A stretch of 64,000 nucleotides of DNA, taken from positions 89,457-153,456 of the forward strand of contig CAMJPL010000003.1 of NCBI GenBank assembly GCA_946407735.1. Direction: 5' to 3'. The notes beneath the pieces were generated by a model that saw only the letters and a list, made by a program, of their open reading frames with translations, was not told the DNA's origin and ran no database searches. A program made the translations under genes and the position numbers. This document shows, piece by piece, positions 1 through 7,563 of the stretch; the first letter of the stretch is position 1; each line of letters starts with the position of its first letter. This DNA is from an uncultured Clostridia bacterium (GTDB taxonomy: Bacteria; Bacillota; Clostridia; Oscillospirales; CAG-272).

Positions 1-1
1 C

Positions 2-103
2 CTTTCGGTCGAATACGAGGCCGACGGACGGCTGAACCGGCTCAAAGGCGACTGGATCCGCGCGGCGGAGGAATCGTATAAGGCCCTGCTTGATTTGATA
101 TGA
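2..103 (+). CDS. 3' end of a sugar phosphate isomerase/epimerase-like protein (partial)
   Basis: This open frame enters from the left edge and ends at a TGA overlapping the next gene region. The visible 33 residues (ending EESYKALLDLI) resemble the C-terminal tail of TIM-barrel sugar phosphate isomerases/epimerases, where an SVEYE-type strand is followed by a helix. The catalytic part lies outside the window, so the assignment rests on the tail and on the dehydrogenase directly downstream, a common partner in sugar-conversion operons. Confidence 0.5.
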   Translation, partial: LSVEYEADGRLNRLKGDWIRAAEESYKALLDLI

Positions 104-117
104 TCGGAGGCATGAAG

Positions 118-1131
118 ATGGACGGAACAATCAGACTCATGATGGTCGGCTGCGGCGGGATATCGTACGAATGGCTCGAGGCCCTGAAGGACAGGGATGA
201 CGCCGTCATCACGTCGCTGGTCGATCTGAACCGGGCGGCGGCCGAAAAAAGAAAAGAGGAATATTCCCTTGACTGCCCGATATACGGGGATTATGACGAG
301 GCCCTGAAACTTGCGAAGCCCGACGTGGTGATAGATCTCGCGAACGCGTGGGCTCATTTCGACATCACGATGAAGGCCCTCGCCGCCGGATGCTCGGTGT
401 TCGGCGAGAAGCCGATGTGCATGTCCCGCGAGGAAGGCCGGATCCTTATGGAGGAAGCGAAAAAAACGGGTCTCGCCTTCAACGTGATGCAGAACCGGCG
501 CTTCCTCCCCGGCGTGAGGGCGCTGAGAGAGGCGGTCAGGAGCGGCGCTCTCGGCAGGATATGGAACGTCTGCTGCGAGATATACGTAAACGCCGATCTC
601 ACCGGAGGGAGGAACACTCTCGAGTACCCGATGCTGCAGGATCAGGCGGTGCATTCGTTCGATTCGGCGAGATTCATCCTCGGCGCCGACGCCGTCAGCG
701 TCTACTGCCACTCCTACAATCCCGTCGGCTCGCACTACAACGGCGACGGCTCGGGAGCCTGCATATTCGAGATGAGCGACGGCTCGGTGCTGACGTACAA
801 CGCCGTCATGGATACCAATGTCATGAAAACGGCGTGGCACTCCCAGTGGCGCGTCATCGGGGAGAATGGAACGGCATTATGGAACGGCTTTGACGATCTT
901 CCGACCGCCGAGATCCGCTCGGATGACGGCTCGGTCAGCCGGATCGAGCTTCCTCTGCCGAAGGACTGGGACGGCATAAGCTGGTTCCCCGGCGGCATAA
1001 ACGAGATGCTGACAGCATACAGGGAGGGCAGGGAATCCGAGCTCACCTGCTTCGGAAATTACGGCAGCGTCGCCATGACCTTCTCTGCGATAGAGAGCGC
1101 TAAGACGGGGCGGAAGACCGCCGTGAAATGA
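118..1131 (+). CDS. Gfo/Idh/MocA family oxidoreductase
   Basis: A 337-residue NAD(P)-dependent dehydrogenase of the glucose-fructose oxidoreductase/inositol dehydrogenase family, probably cytosolic and acting on a sugar or cyclitol. The N-terminal Rossmann fold has a glycine-rich loop (MMVGCGGIS), followed by the family hallmark GEKPMCMS, whose EKP lysine is the usual catalytic residue, and a C-terminal alpha/beta domain with DQAVHSFD. ATGs lie at 100, 112 and 118. The last is chosen because GGAGG at 105-109 is correctly spaced only from 118. It follows the partial isomerase gene by 14 bp, so the two are probably one transcript. The substrate cannot be told from sequence. Confidence 0.9.
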   Translation: MDGTIRLMMVGCGGISYEWLEALKDRDDAVITSLVDLNRAAAEKRKEEYSLDCPIYGDYDEALKLAKPDVVIDLANAWAHFDITMKALAAGCSVFGEKPMCMSREEGRILMEEAKKTGLAFNVMQNRRFLPGVRALREAVRSGALGRIWNVCCEIYVNADLTGGRNTLEYPMLQDQAVHSFDSARFILGADAVSVYCHSYNPVGSHYNGDGSGACIFEMSDGSVLTYNAVMDTNVMKTAWHSQWRVIGENGTALWNGFDDLPTAEIRSDDGSVSRIELPLPKDWDGISWFPGGINEMLTAYREGRESELTCFGNYGSVAMTFSAIESAKTGRKTAVK

Positions 1132-1149
1132 GCGCCTGAATACAATAAC

Positions 1150-1187
1150 AGCGCTGACAGCCTAAAGCGGCGGTCAGCGCTTTGTTT
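1150..1187 (+). terminator. Intrinsic terminator between convergent genes
   Basis: Perfect 9-bp stem AGCGCTGAC (1150-1158) with GTCAGCGCT (1173-1181), followed by TTGTTT. It lies just after the dehydrogenase stop and before the end of the convergent sialidase gene. Confidence 0.75.
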
Positions 1188-1208
1188 ATGTCGATGCAGG
1201 TGATGCCT

Positions 1209-2387
1209 TCATTTCGCGAGCAGCCACTCGGGATCGAACTCGGCGATGCTCATGCCGAACTCGTACGGATGGCTTTCGCCCTTCTCATACAGAAGGACGA
1301 AGTTCCCCTCAGCCTTGTTGTAATCGAGACTGGAATAGGCGCAGGCCCCTTCGTATACCGTTTTGATATGAGACCAGCTTTTCCCGCTGTCAAAGCTGAC
1401 GCAGACGGTCATGTTCGTCCTCGTCTCGGAGCGTGGGTTGGCGAAAAGGGTGATCGAGTCGGCGCTGTCCGGCAAAATCGACGGATCGGCTAGATCGCCG
1501 CGCTCGACATGGAGGAATGATGCGTTGCAGCCGATGTTCTTTTCCTCGATCAGGTGATCGTCGGTCCTGAAATCTTCCCAGCTCTCGCCTCCGTTATGGC
1601 TTGTCGCAAGATAACGCTTCTGATCATGGAAGCAGCCGCGGGAGTTGTATGTGAGCGAGCCGTCTTCGTTTTCGATCAGCGTCCCCTCGCCGGTGCCGCG
1701 CTGGACAGGCGAGGACGCACGCCATGTAAGCCCGCGGTCGTCGCTGAAAACGGCGTTGTTGTAGCTGTATCTCTGAAGCCCTTCCCAGTCGCTGTATTCT
1801 CCCGCGGCGAACCTCGACGGGCAGATGAGCCGTCCGGCGTGCTCACCGTGTCTCAGCCGTATGCCGTGAGCCGATCCGTGGCAGCTGCCGCCGATCTTTA
1901 CGGTGTCGCCGTCGATGTTGACGAATTCGGCCGGAGCTATGTCCATCGGCCGCTCTTTCCAGCTCTCGCCGCCGTCGTCGGTATATATAAGGAACGAGCC
2001 GCTTTTTACCCCGGCTTCCCTCGCTTTCCTCTCGGCCTCCTCGCGCATCCTCTTTTTGTCATCCTCGGTGTATTTCCCGAATTCGTTTTTCGCGACCGGG
2101 TTTCTGTATACCGAGCAGAAAACGGTGTCAGATATGTCGTCGTATAAAGCGCTGCCGATGACGCACGCCCATCCGGGAACATGCGCTAAAGTCATCGGCT
2201 TGCTCCAGCCGAAATACGGGCGCTTTATCCGGCAGACGAGGTCGGTCTCTTCGGCGTGATCGATCAGGGTGTCCCTGCGGTCGTTGCAGAAGGCGTAGAC
2301 GTTTCCGCGCCTGTCGGCGACGACGCTGGGTATACGGTAATTCGAGCGTCCGCCGCTGCCGAAAAGTATCGATTCTGAGTAGTACAT
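1209..2387 (-). CDS. Exo-alpha-sialidase (BNR/Asp-box, GH33-like)
   Basis: A 392-residue predicted sialidase that would release terminal sialic acid from glycoconjugates. It has the N-terminal YRIP motif carrying the first active-site arginine, and several Asp-box (S/T-x-D-x-G-x-x-W) repeats: TDDGGESW, SDDRGLTW, SHNGGESW and SFDSGKSW, one per propeller blade. There is no signal peptide, so it may act on imported oligosaccharides. GGAGG sits about 8 nt before the ATG. It begins 16 bp after the uroporphyrinogen-decarboxylase-like gene, and the two are probably cotranscribed. No sialic acid transporter or nan genes are visible here, so another substrate specificity within the propeller family is possible. 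Confidence 0.88.
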   Translation of the reverse strand: MYYSESILFGSGGRSNYRIPSVVADRRGNVYAFCNDRRDTLIDHAEETDLVCRIKRPYFGWSKPMTLAHVPGWACVIGSALYDDISDTVFCSVYRNPVAKNEFGKYTEDDKKRMREEAERKAREAGVKSGSFLIYTDDGGESWKERPMDIAPAEFVNIDGDTVKIGGSCHGSAHGIRLRHGEHAGRLICPSRFAAGEYSDWEGLQRYSYNNAVFSDDRGLTWRASSPVQRGTGEGTLIENEDGSLTYNSRGCFHDQKRYLATSHNGGESWEDFRTDDHLIEEKNIGCNASFLHVERGDLADPSILPDSADSITLFANPRSETRTNMTVCVSFDSGKSWSHIKTVYEGACAYSSLDYNKAEGNFVLLYEKGESHPYEFGMSIAEFDPEWLLAK

Positions 2388-2403
2388 GGCATCATCCTCC
2401 GGG

Positions 2404-3456
2404 TCAGGCGCGCTTTTTCGGCCTGTCAGACAAAAACATCAGGTTGCTCGTGTCGTGGTTCTTGACCTCGAACGGATCGACGGAAAGGCTGAGATGCACA
2501 CCTCTGTCGATCGTGCAGGAAAACACCTTTTCCATGTCGTTCAGATGAGGCTGCGACATGTTTATCCCGTTCAGCCCATTTAGCCGGGCCAGCCTGTCGA
2601 TGAAATGATCGCCCCTGCCGCAGAAGTGGACTATGCCGCCGAATTCAGACAGCAGCCGTCCGTCATACGGAGCGATGAATTCGTCATAGAACTCCGGCTG
2701 CAGGTTCATCGCCGAGTCGTCCCTGACGGCGATGCAGCCCTTCTCCCGGTGACGGAAGTAATTCGCCTTCCCGGCGTTTTCAGGGAACAGCTTCAGCCAC
2801 TCGTTCATCGCAAGCGAGATCATGTCGGTTATCATACCAAGCAGGGCGTGGACGGTGTCGGGCTCGTCGTACAGCGCGTAGAACACCTCGCTGCCCCAGA
2901 GAAGCTCAAGATTGTCCATCGGTCCCTGCAGGTCCGGCTGCTCGGCGTGGACGTACTTTCCTATAAGCGGATAGCTGTCGAATATCTCCCTTATCCGTCT
3001 TCCGACGCGGAAGACGGGACCGAGATTTCCCGCCGTCATGTCCGGCAGCTTCGTGCCGATCAGCTCACGGCAGCGGTCGGGGCCGATGCCTATCGCATTA
3101 GGCAGGGTGTTGGTCTCTCTCGGCATGACGAACAGCCCGGCGCCGAATGACGTCGCCATGTTCGCCACACCGTAGTTGCTCCTCACGCGGAGCGGATAGC
3201 TGCCGCCGATGGAGAGCCTGTCGCTTACGCCCCTGAACTCCCTTATCAGCATGAGATCGTCGTCTTCAAGCGCGTCGTTTATGTTTATGTCGGGCCATAC
3301 GACTGACGACGGCGACGGATCCCTGCCGGACGGCATATCGTCCGCTCCCGCTTTGTGGTCCGACCATCTTTTCCAGAATTCCGATATCGTCTCCTCGGCG
3401 CCGCTGTCTAGGCGGCTTTCGATATCGTCGAGATAAACCGACAGCTTTTCAGTCAT
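2404..3456 (-). CDS. Uroporphyrinogen decarboxylase-like protein (URO-D superfamily)
   Basis: A 350-residue TIM-barrel protein resembling the URO-D/MtaA/CmuA superfamily rather than true HemE. Recognisable parts are the mid-region HAEQPDLQGPMDN and the C-terminal HFCGRGDHF segment, which is typical of the non-heme URO-D-like group. Such proteins often occur in sugar or methyl-transfer gene clusters and have no settled function. The frame is open further upstream, but the ATG at 3456 is preceded by a GAGCGGAGAA ribosome site and by a good promoter at 3499-3527. It is upstream of, and probably in one operon with, the sialidase. No corrinoid protein or methyltransferase is nearby, so a role in heme synthesis or methyl transfer is not supported. 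Confidence 0.8.
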   Translation of the reverse strand: MTEKLSVYLDDIESRLDSGAEETISEFWKRWSDHKAGADDMPSGRDPSPSSVVWPDININDALEDDDLMLIREFRGVSDRLSIGGSYPLRVRSNYGVANMATSFGAGLFVMPRETNTLPNAIGIGPDRCRELIGTKLPDMTAGNLGPVFRVGRRIREIFDSYPLIGKYVHAEQPDLQGPMDNLELLWGSEVFYALYDEPDTVHALLGMITDMISLAMNEWLKLFPENAGKANYFRHREKGCIAVRDDSAMNLQPEFYDEFIAPYDGRLLSEFGGIVHFCGRGDHFIDRLARLNGLNGINMSQPHLNDMEKVFSCTIDRGVHLSLSVDPFEVKNHDTSNLMFLSDRPKKRA

Positions 3457-3498
3457 TTCTCCGCTCCGTTCCGGCAGTGCGTCACTGTCATTTTCAAT

Positions 3499-3527
3499 AG
3501 TATAGCACACAAAGAAGGGATTTTCAA
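3499..3527 (-). promoter_or_regulatory. Sigma-A promoter for the URO-D-like/sialidase operon
   Basis: On the minus strand, TTGAAA (3522-3527), a 17-bp spacer and TATACT (3499-3504). It lies about 43 bp upstream of the chosen start of the URO-D-like gene. Confidence 0.7.
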
Positions 3528-3624
3528 CAGATGGCTGAAAATTCCGGCATATTTTTTGCGCGCCGCGCATCTCATTGAAAACAATATTATCACACCTTCT
3601 GTGTAGATTTTTTTACAATTTAAA

Positions 3625-3633
3625 TGTTATAAT
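3625..3633 (+). promoter_or_regulatory. Extended -10 promoter for the aldolase gene
   Basis: TG-T-TATAAT (3625-3633) matches an extended -10 element. No convincing -35 lies 17 bp upstream. It sits 52 bp before the aldolase ATG in an AT-rich intergenic stretch. Confidence 0.5.
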
Positions 3634-3685
3634 TATAGAAGGATTTTATCCTGGACGTTTTGTTTATTTATCGAGGCACACTGAA

Positions 3686-4363
3686 ATGAAGCTATTTATA
3701 GATACCGCGAACTTCAACGAGATTACCTCGGCACTCGAACTTGGCGTCATCACCGGCGTGACGACGAATCCGTCGATCATAAGCCGCGATCTTGCCGACC
3801 GCGACGCCGACAGTTATTACAGCCATATAAGTCGTATTCTGACCCTGATGGCCCCGGTACCGGATTCCCTTGTGAACGCCGAGGTCATCTCATCCGAGAG
3901 CGACGAGATGATAAAAGAGGGCATCGCCCTCGCGGCGCTTTCCTCATCCTCAAGAGTAGTCATAAAGCTCCCCATGACCACAGCCGGTCTGCGCGCCTGC
4001 AGCATCCTTACCGGACGCGGCATCAGCGTCACCATGACGCTCGTCTTCTCCGCGGCTCAGGCGCTTCTAGCCGCCAACGCTGGCGCGAGATACGTCGCTC
4101 CGTTCATCGGCAGGATGGACGATATCGGCGGCAGCGGGATCGAGGCTCTGGCCGAGATCGTCGAGGTCATGAAGCCGTTCGACACGAAGGTGCTCGCCGC
4201 CTCCGTCCGTTCCCCGCTCCACGTCGTGCAGGCGGCGAAGGCCGGAGCCGATATAGCGACTCTGCCGTATAAGGTCCTTACCCAGATGGCGTCGCATCCT
4301 CTGACGGCGGCCGGTCTGAACCGATTCAGCCGTGACTGGAACGGCACCGGAGGAACAAAATAA
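3686..4363 (+). CDS. Transaldolase / fructose-6-phosphate aldolase-like protein
   Basis: A 225-residue single-domain aldolase of the small transaldolase/FSA group. It would form a Schiff base through the lysine in VVIKLPMT and interconvert sugar phosphates in the cytosol. Diagnostic stretches are the N-terminal MKLFIDTAN, TTNPSI, VNAEVIS and the C-terminal ATLPYKVL. The length fits the short FSA/TalC type (about 215-225 residues). The frame is open upstream, but the ATG at 3686 gives the family N-terminus exactly, with GAGG about 10 nt upstream. Whether it acts as a transaldolase (pentose phosphate pathway) or as a fructose-6-phosphate aldolase cannot be decided by eye. Confidence 0.88.
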   Translation: MKLFIDTANFNEITSALELGVITGVTTNPSIISRDLADRDADSYYSHISRILTLMAPVPDSLVNAEVISSESDEMIKEGIALAALSSSSRVVIKLPMTTAGLRACSILTGRGISVTMTLVFSAAQALLAANAGARYVAPFIGRMDDIGGSGIEALAEIVEVMKPFDTKVLAASVRSPLHVVQAAKAGADIATLPYKVLTQMASHPLTAAGLNRFSRDWNGTGGTK

Positions 4364-4380
4364 CCCCCTGTAATGATCAT

Positions 4381-4424
4381 GGTCCCGGCTTTTCCCGGCT
4401 TGGCGCCGGGAAAAGCGCCGGACC
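4381..4424. repeat. Long inverted repeat (hairpin) between aldolase and ABC transporter genes
   Basis: GCTTTTCCCGGC (4388-4399) is a perfect inverted repeat of GCCGGGAAAAGC (4405-4416), flanked by GGTCC (4381-4385) and GGACC (4420-4424). The transcript would fold into a very stable hairpin. There is no T-run after it, so it may be an mRNA-stability or processing element, or a non-canonical terminator. Confidence 0.6.
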
Positions 4425-4455
4425 GTGACACAAGGGAAAAGGAACGGCATTTTAT

Positions 4456-6207
4456 ATGAAAACGCTGCTCTTATTTATAAAAAAAGCCCGTAAATACTGG
4501 GTATATATAATAATCGCCGCTGTCGCGCTGATTTTTTCCTCACTTTTCAGCCTGATGACGCCGCGCATGGTCCAGAAGCTTGTAGCTCTTCTCGGAAATC
4601 CGGATGATGTGACTGTGGACGGTCTTGTCAGGCTGTCGCTTATTCTTGTGGCGGCTTATCTCGGCAGGGCGGTCTGCCGGTTCATCTCGATGTCGCAGAA
4701 CCACGTCGCTGCGTGGAATTTCGTCGGAGACCTGACGCTCGAATGCTACGACAAGCTCCAGTCGCTTTCGATGAAGTATTACAGCGACAAGCAGACCGGA
4801 CAGCTGATGAGCACGATGATAAACGACAGCCGTCAGATCGAGCTTCTTATCGCTCACGCTCTGCCTGATCTCTGCTCCAACGTCATTGTTATAATCGCCG
4901 TCACCGTGTCGATATTCATAATCGACCCGAGACTGGCGGCGCTTACGATGATCCCTGTCCCGCTCGTTATATTCGTCTCGTCCCTCTTCTCGAAGAAGGT
5001 CGCCCCTCTTTTCAAGATAAATCAGCAGGTCTACGCCGAGCTCAACGGCATAACGCAGGATAACCTCTCCGGCATGAAGGAGATCCAGGCCTTCTCGCGC
5101 GAGTGCTACGAGCACGGGAAGATGAGGGAGTTCTGCAAACATTATTCGTTCGTCAACATACGCGCCAACTACGCCGCCGCGACCTTCCATCCGTCGGTTG
5201 AGCTGCTCACCAGCATCGGCACGGTGATCGTGCTGTTCGCAGGAGGTCTGTTCGTCGCCGCCGGGTCGATGGACGTATCGGAGATCGTCGGCTTCTTCAT
5301 GTATCTCAGCATGTTCTACACCCCGCTCGCGGCGCTGTCGCGTCTTACCGAGGACGTCCAGAACGCCCTCGCCGGAGGCGAAAGGGTGCTGAAGCTGCTC
5401 GAGACCGAGCCTGATATCGTCGACGCCGACGACGCCGAGCCGATACCGGACGACGCCTCGCCTTCTCTCGAATTCGACGACGTCTGCTTCTCGTACAACG
5501 AATCCAATGAAGTGCTGAAGCACATCAGCTTCACCGCCGAGGCGGGGAAAATGACGGCGATCGTCGGCGTGACAGGCGCCGGAAAGACGACTCTGATGTC
5601 GCTCGCCGAGCGCTTCTATGAGCCGACTTCGGGAAGGGTGCTGTACGGCGGCCGCGATATCCGTGAATACACGATAGAGTCGCTCAGATCGAAGCTGTCG
5701 ATGGTCATGCAGGACATATTCCTGTTCAACGGTACCGTGTATGAGAACATCGCCTACGGCAGAGACGGCGCGACGCGCGAGCAGATAGAGGAAGCGGCGG
5801 TTACCGCCCGCGCCGACAGGTTCATAAAGTCGATGCCGGAAGGGTACGACACCAAGATCGGCGAGCGCGGCGTCAAACTGTCCGGCGGACAGAAGCAGCG
5901 CATCGCGATAGCGAGAGCCGTGCTCCGCGGAACGCCGGTAATGATCCTCGACGAAGCCACGTCAGCCGTCGACACCGAGACGGAATACGAGATCCAGAAG
6001 GCGATAGAGAACCTTCACACGGGAAGCGAGAAGAAGACGCTGATCGTCATTGCCCACCGCCTTTCGACGGTAAGACGCGCTCAGAAGATCATCGTCCTCG
6101 AGGACGGCTCGGTTGCCGAGCAGGGAACGCATGAGGAGCTGATCGCGAAGGGCGGCATCTACGCAAGGCTCTGCGGAGTGCAGGAAGAGCTGATAGACGA
6201 AAGCTGA
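4456..6207 (+). CDS. ABC exporter, fused permease and ATPase
   Basis: A 583-residue half-transporter of the type IV (MsbA/LmrA-like) exporter class. The N-terminal six-helix transmembrane domain (about residues 1-310) is followed by an ATPase domain with Walker A GVTGAGKTT, a Q-loop, signature LSGGQKQR, Walker B VMILDEATS and the H-loop histidine in IAHRLST. It would work as a homodimer in the membrane. The substrate (lipid, drug or peptide) is unknown. Walker A has Ala-Gly in place of the commoner Ser-Gly, a tolerated variant. A thioredoxin gene follows after 27 bp, so the two are probably cotranscribed. No partner half-transporter is adjacent. Confidence 0.93.
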   Translation: MKTLLLFIKKARKYWVYIIIAAVALIFSSLFSLMTPRMVQKLVALLGNPDDVTVDGLVRLSLILVAAYLGRAVCRFISMSQNHVAAWNFVGDLTLECYDKLQSLSMKYYSDKQTGQLMSTMINDSRQIELLIAHALPDLCSNVIVIIAVTVSIFIIDPRLAALTMIPVPLVIFVSSLFSKKVAPLFKINQQVYAELNGITQDNLSGMKEIQAFSRECYEHGKMREFCKHYSFVNIRANYAAATFHPSVELLTSIGTVIVLFAGGLFVAAGSMDVSEIVGFFMYLSMFYTPLAALSRLTEDVQNALAGGERVLKLLETEPDIVDADDAEPIPDDASPSLEFDDVCFSYNESNEVLKHISFTAEAGKMTAIVGVTGAGKTTLMSLAERFYEPTSGRVLYGGRDIREYTIESLRSKLSMVMQDIFLFNGTVYENIAYGRDGATREQIEEAAVTARADRFIKSMPEGYDTKIGERGVKLSGGQKQRIAIARAVLRGTPVMILDEATSAVDTETEYEIQKAIENLHTGSEKKTLIVIAHRLSTVRRAQKIIVLEDGSVAEQGTHEELIAKGGIYARLCGVQEELIDES

Positions 6208-6234
6208 AACAAACAGACATAAAGGAGAATAAGA

Positions 6235-6543
6235 ATGAAAGAGATTACAATCACCTCCGGGAATTTCAAGTCCGAGGTCCTCGAGTCCGACAAGCCGGTG
6301 CTTCTCGACTTCTGGGCGACATGGTGCGGCCCCTGCCGCATGGTCGGTCCGATCATTTCCGAGATCGCCGATGAAAGGGACGACATCAAGGTCGGAAAGA
6401 TCGACGTCGACGAGCAGCCCGAGCTCGCGAGACAGTTCGGCGTCATGAGCATCCCGATGCTCGCCGTTATAAAGGACGGCAAGCTCGTGAAGAAGTCGGT
6501 CGGCGCGAGACCGAAGGACGAGATCCTCGCGCTGCTTGACTGA
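6235..6543 (+). CDS. trxA: Thioredoxin
   Basis: A 102-residue thioredoxin with the catalytic WCGPC motif at residues 30-34 and the DFWATWCGPC context typical of housekeeping TrxA, a cytosolic disulfide reductase. The cis-proline loop reads SIPML rather than the usual SIPTL. AAGGAG lies 7-8 nt before the ATG. The gene ends just before a bidirectional terminator. No thioredoxin reductase gene is nearby, so it presumably uses an enzyme encoded elsewhere. Confidence 0.95.
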   Translation: MKEITITSGNFKSEVLESDKPVLLDFWATWCGPCRMVGPIISEIADERDDIKVGKIDVDEQPELARQFGVMSIPMLAVIKDGKLVKKSVGARPKDEILALLD

Positions 6544-6559
6544 GAAAACGGCACAAATA

Positions 6560-6585
6560 CAGGCTCCCGGATTATCGGGAGCCTG
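6560..6585. terminator. Bidirectional terminator shared by trxA and the metallo-hydrolase gene
   Basis: Perfect 10-bp stem CAGGCTCCCG (6560-6569) with CGGGAGCCTG (6576-6585), followed on the plus strand by TTTC. The stop codon of the converging minus-strand gene lies in the loop. Confidence 0.75.
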
Positions 6586-7510
6586 TTTCATTCGCTATGT
6601 AATATATCCTGTCCCCGTCAGAGACAAAGGTGATCGTTCCGAGCATATCGGTCCTCAGCACCGCCGCCCCGATATCCTCCAGCTTCCTCAGCGTCACGGC
6701 GTGAGGATGACCGAAGTCGTTGTCTCTGCCGCAGCTTATGACGGCGTACTCGGGCATAACGGCCTGAAGGAACCTCACGGTCGATGATGTCGACGAGCCG
6801 TGATGCCCGACTTTAAGCACGTCGCTTTTGAGATCGGATATGCCGTAGATGTCAAGTATCTCGTTTTCGCTCTGCTCCTCGGCGTCTCCGGTGAAGATAA
6901 GCGACGTGTTTTTGTATTCCAGCCTCAGCACGACGCTCATGTCGTTGAGGTTTTCGGACGAAGCCGAGTTCGGCGCCAGTATCCGGAAAGACGCGCCGCC
7001 GAGCTCAAAGCTGTCGCCCGATCTCGGGAATACCGTCTCGCAGCCGGTGAGGCTTATCGCCCGTCCCAGACGATAATACGACGGGATGTCGAACTCGGTT
7101 TCCGGCATTATCACCGTCTCGACGCCGAAGTTCAGCAGCACCTCATCCGCTCCGCCGATGTGGTCGGCGTGCGGATGCGTGAATACCGCGTATCTTATCT
7201 TTTCGACGCCCCGGGCGTTCAGCCACTCGATGAGATCGTCCGAGACCTCGGGAGGCCCCGCGTCGATGATCATGAACTGCCCGTCGGGAGCTTCGATGAG
7301 CGCGGCGTCTCCCTGCCCGATGTCGATGAAATCGACCGTCAGCATCCCGCTGCCGCGGGGAAGGGCGGTCTCGTTTCCTCCCGCGGCCTTCCATCCTCCC
7401 GGCTGGCGTATCACCGCGTAGACGGCGCCGAAGATAAGCGTCAGTATTATCGGCAGAAACCGCCCGAGATATGAAAGGAGCTTCTTTTTTCTTCTGTCTC
7501 TTGATGCCAT
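6572..7510 (-). CDS. ComEC/Rec2-like metallo-beta-lactamase fold hydrolase, membrane-anchored
   Basis: A 312-residue protein with a short basic N-terminus, one transmembrane or signal-anchor segment (FLPIILTLIFGAVYAVI) and an exposed metallo-beta-lactamase domain. The metal motif HPHADHIGG is clear, followed by FTGDAE and KVGHHGS, the pattern of the hydrolase domain that accompanies ComEC DNA-uptake channels. Here it stands alone without the ComEC channel domain, so it may be an extracellular nuclease or phosphodiesterase rather than a competence protein. An in-frame TTG at 7567 would give a longer form, but a hairpin (7533-7552) lies between it and the ATG at 7510, so the ATG is preferred. 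No strong ribosome site is visible for either. Confidence 0.82.
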   Translation of the reverse strand: MASRDRRKKKLLSYLGRFLPIILTLIFGAVYAVIRQPGGWKAAGGNETALPRGSGMLTVDFIDIGQGDAALIEAPDGQFMIIDAGPPEVSDDLIEWLNARGVEKIRYAVFTHPHADHIGGADEVLLNFGVETVIMPETEFDIPSYYRLGRAISLTGCETVFPRSGDSFELGGASFRILAPNSASSENLNDMSVVLRLEYKNTSLIFTGDAEEQSENEILDIYGISDLKSDVLKVGHHGSSTSSTVRFLQAVMPEYAVISCGRDNDFGHPHAVTLRKLEDIGAAVLRTDMLGTITFVSDGDRIYYIANETGSR

Positions 7511-7532
7511 GCTTAGATCGTGATCCCGCGTC

Positions 7533-7552
7533 CGCCGGGCATCAGCCCGGCG
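7533..7552 (-). terminator. Hairpin between alpha-galactosidase and metallo-hydrolase genes
   Basis: Perfect 8-bp stem CGCCGGGC (7533-7540) and GCCCGGCG (7545-7552) with a 4-nt loop, starting 12 bp after the alpha-galactosidase stop. No T-run follows, so it may attenuate read-through or protect the upstream mRNA rather than stop transcription fully. Confidence 0.45.
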
Positions 7553-7563
7553 AGACTGGGAAA

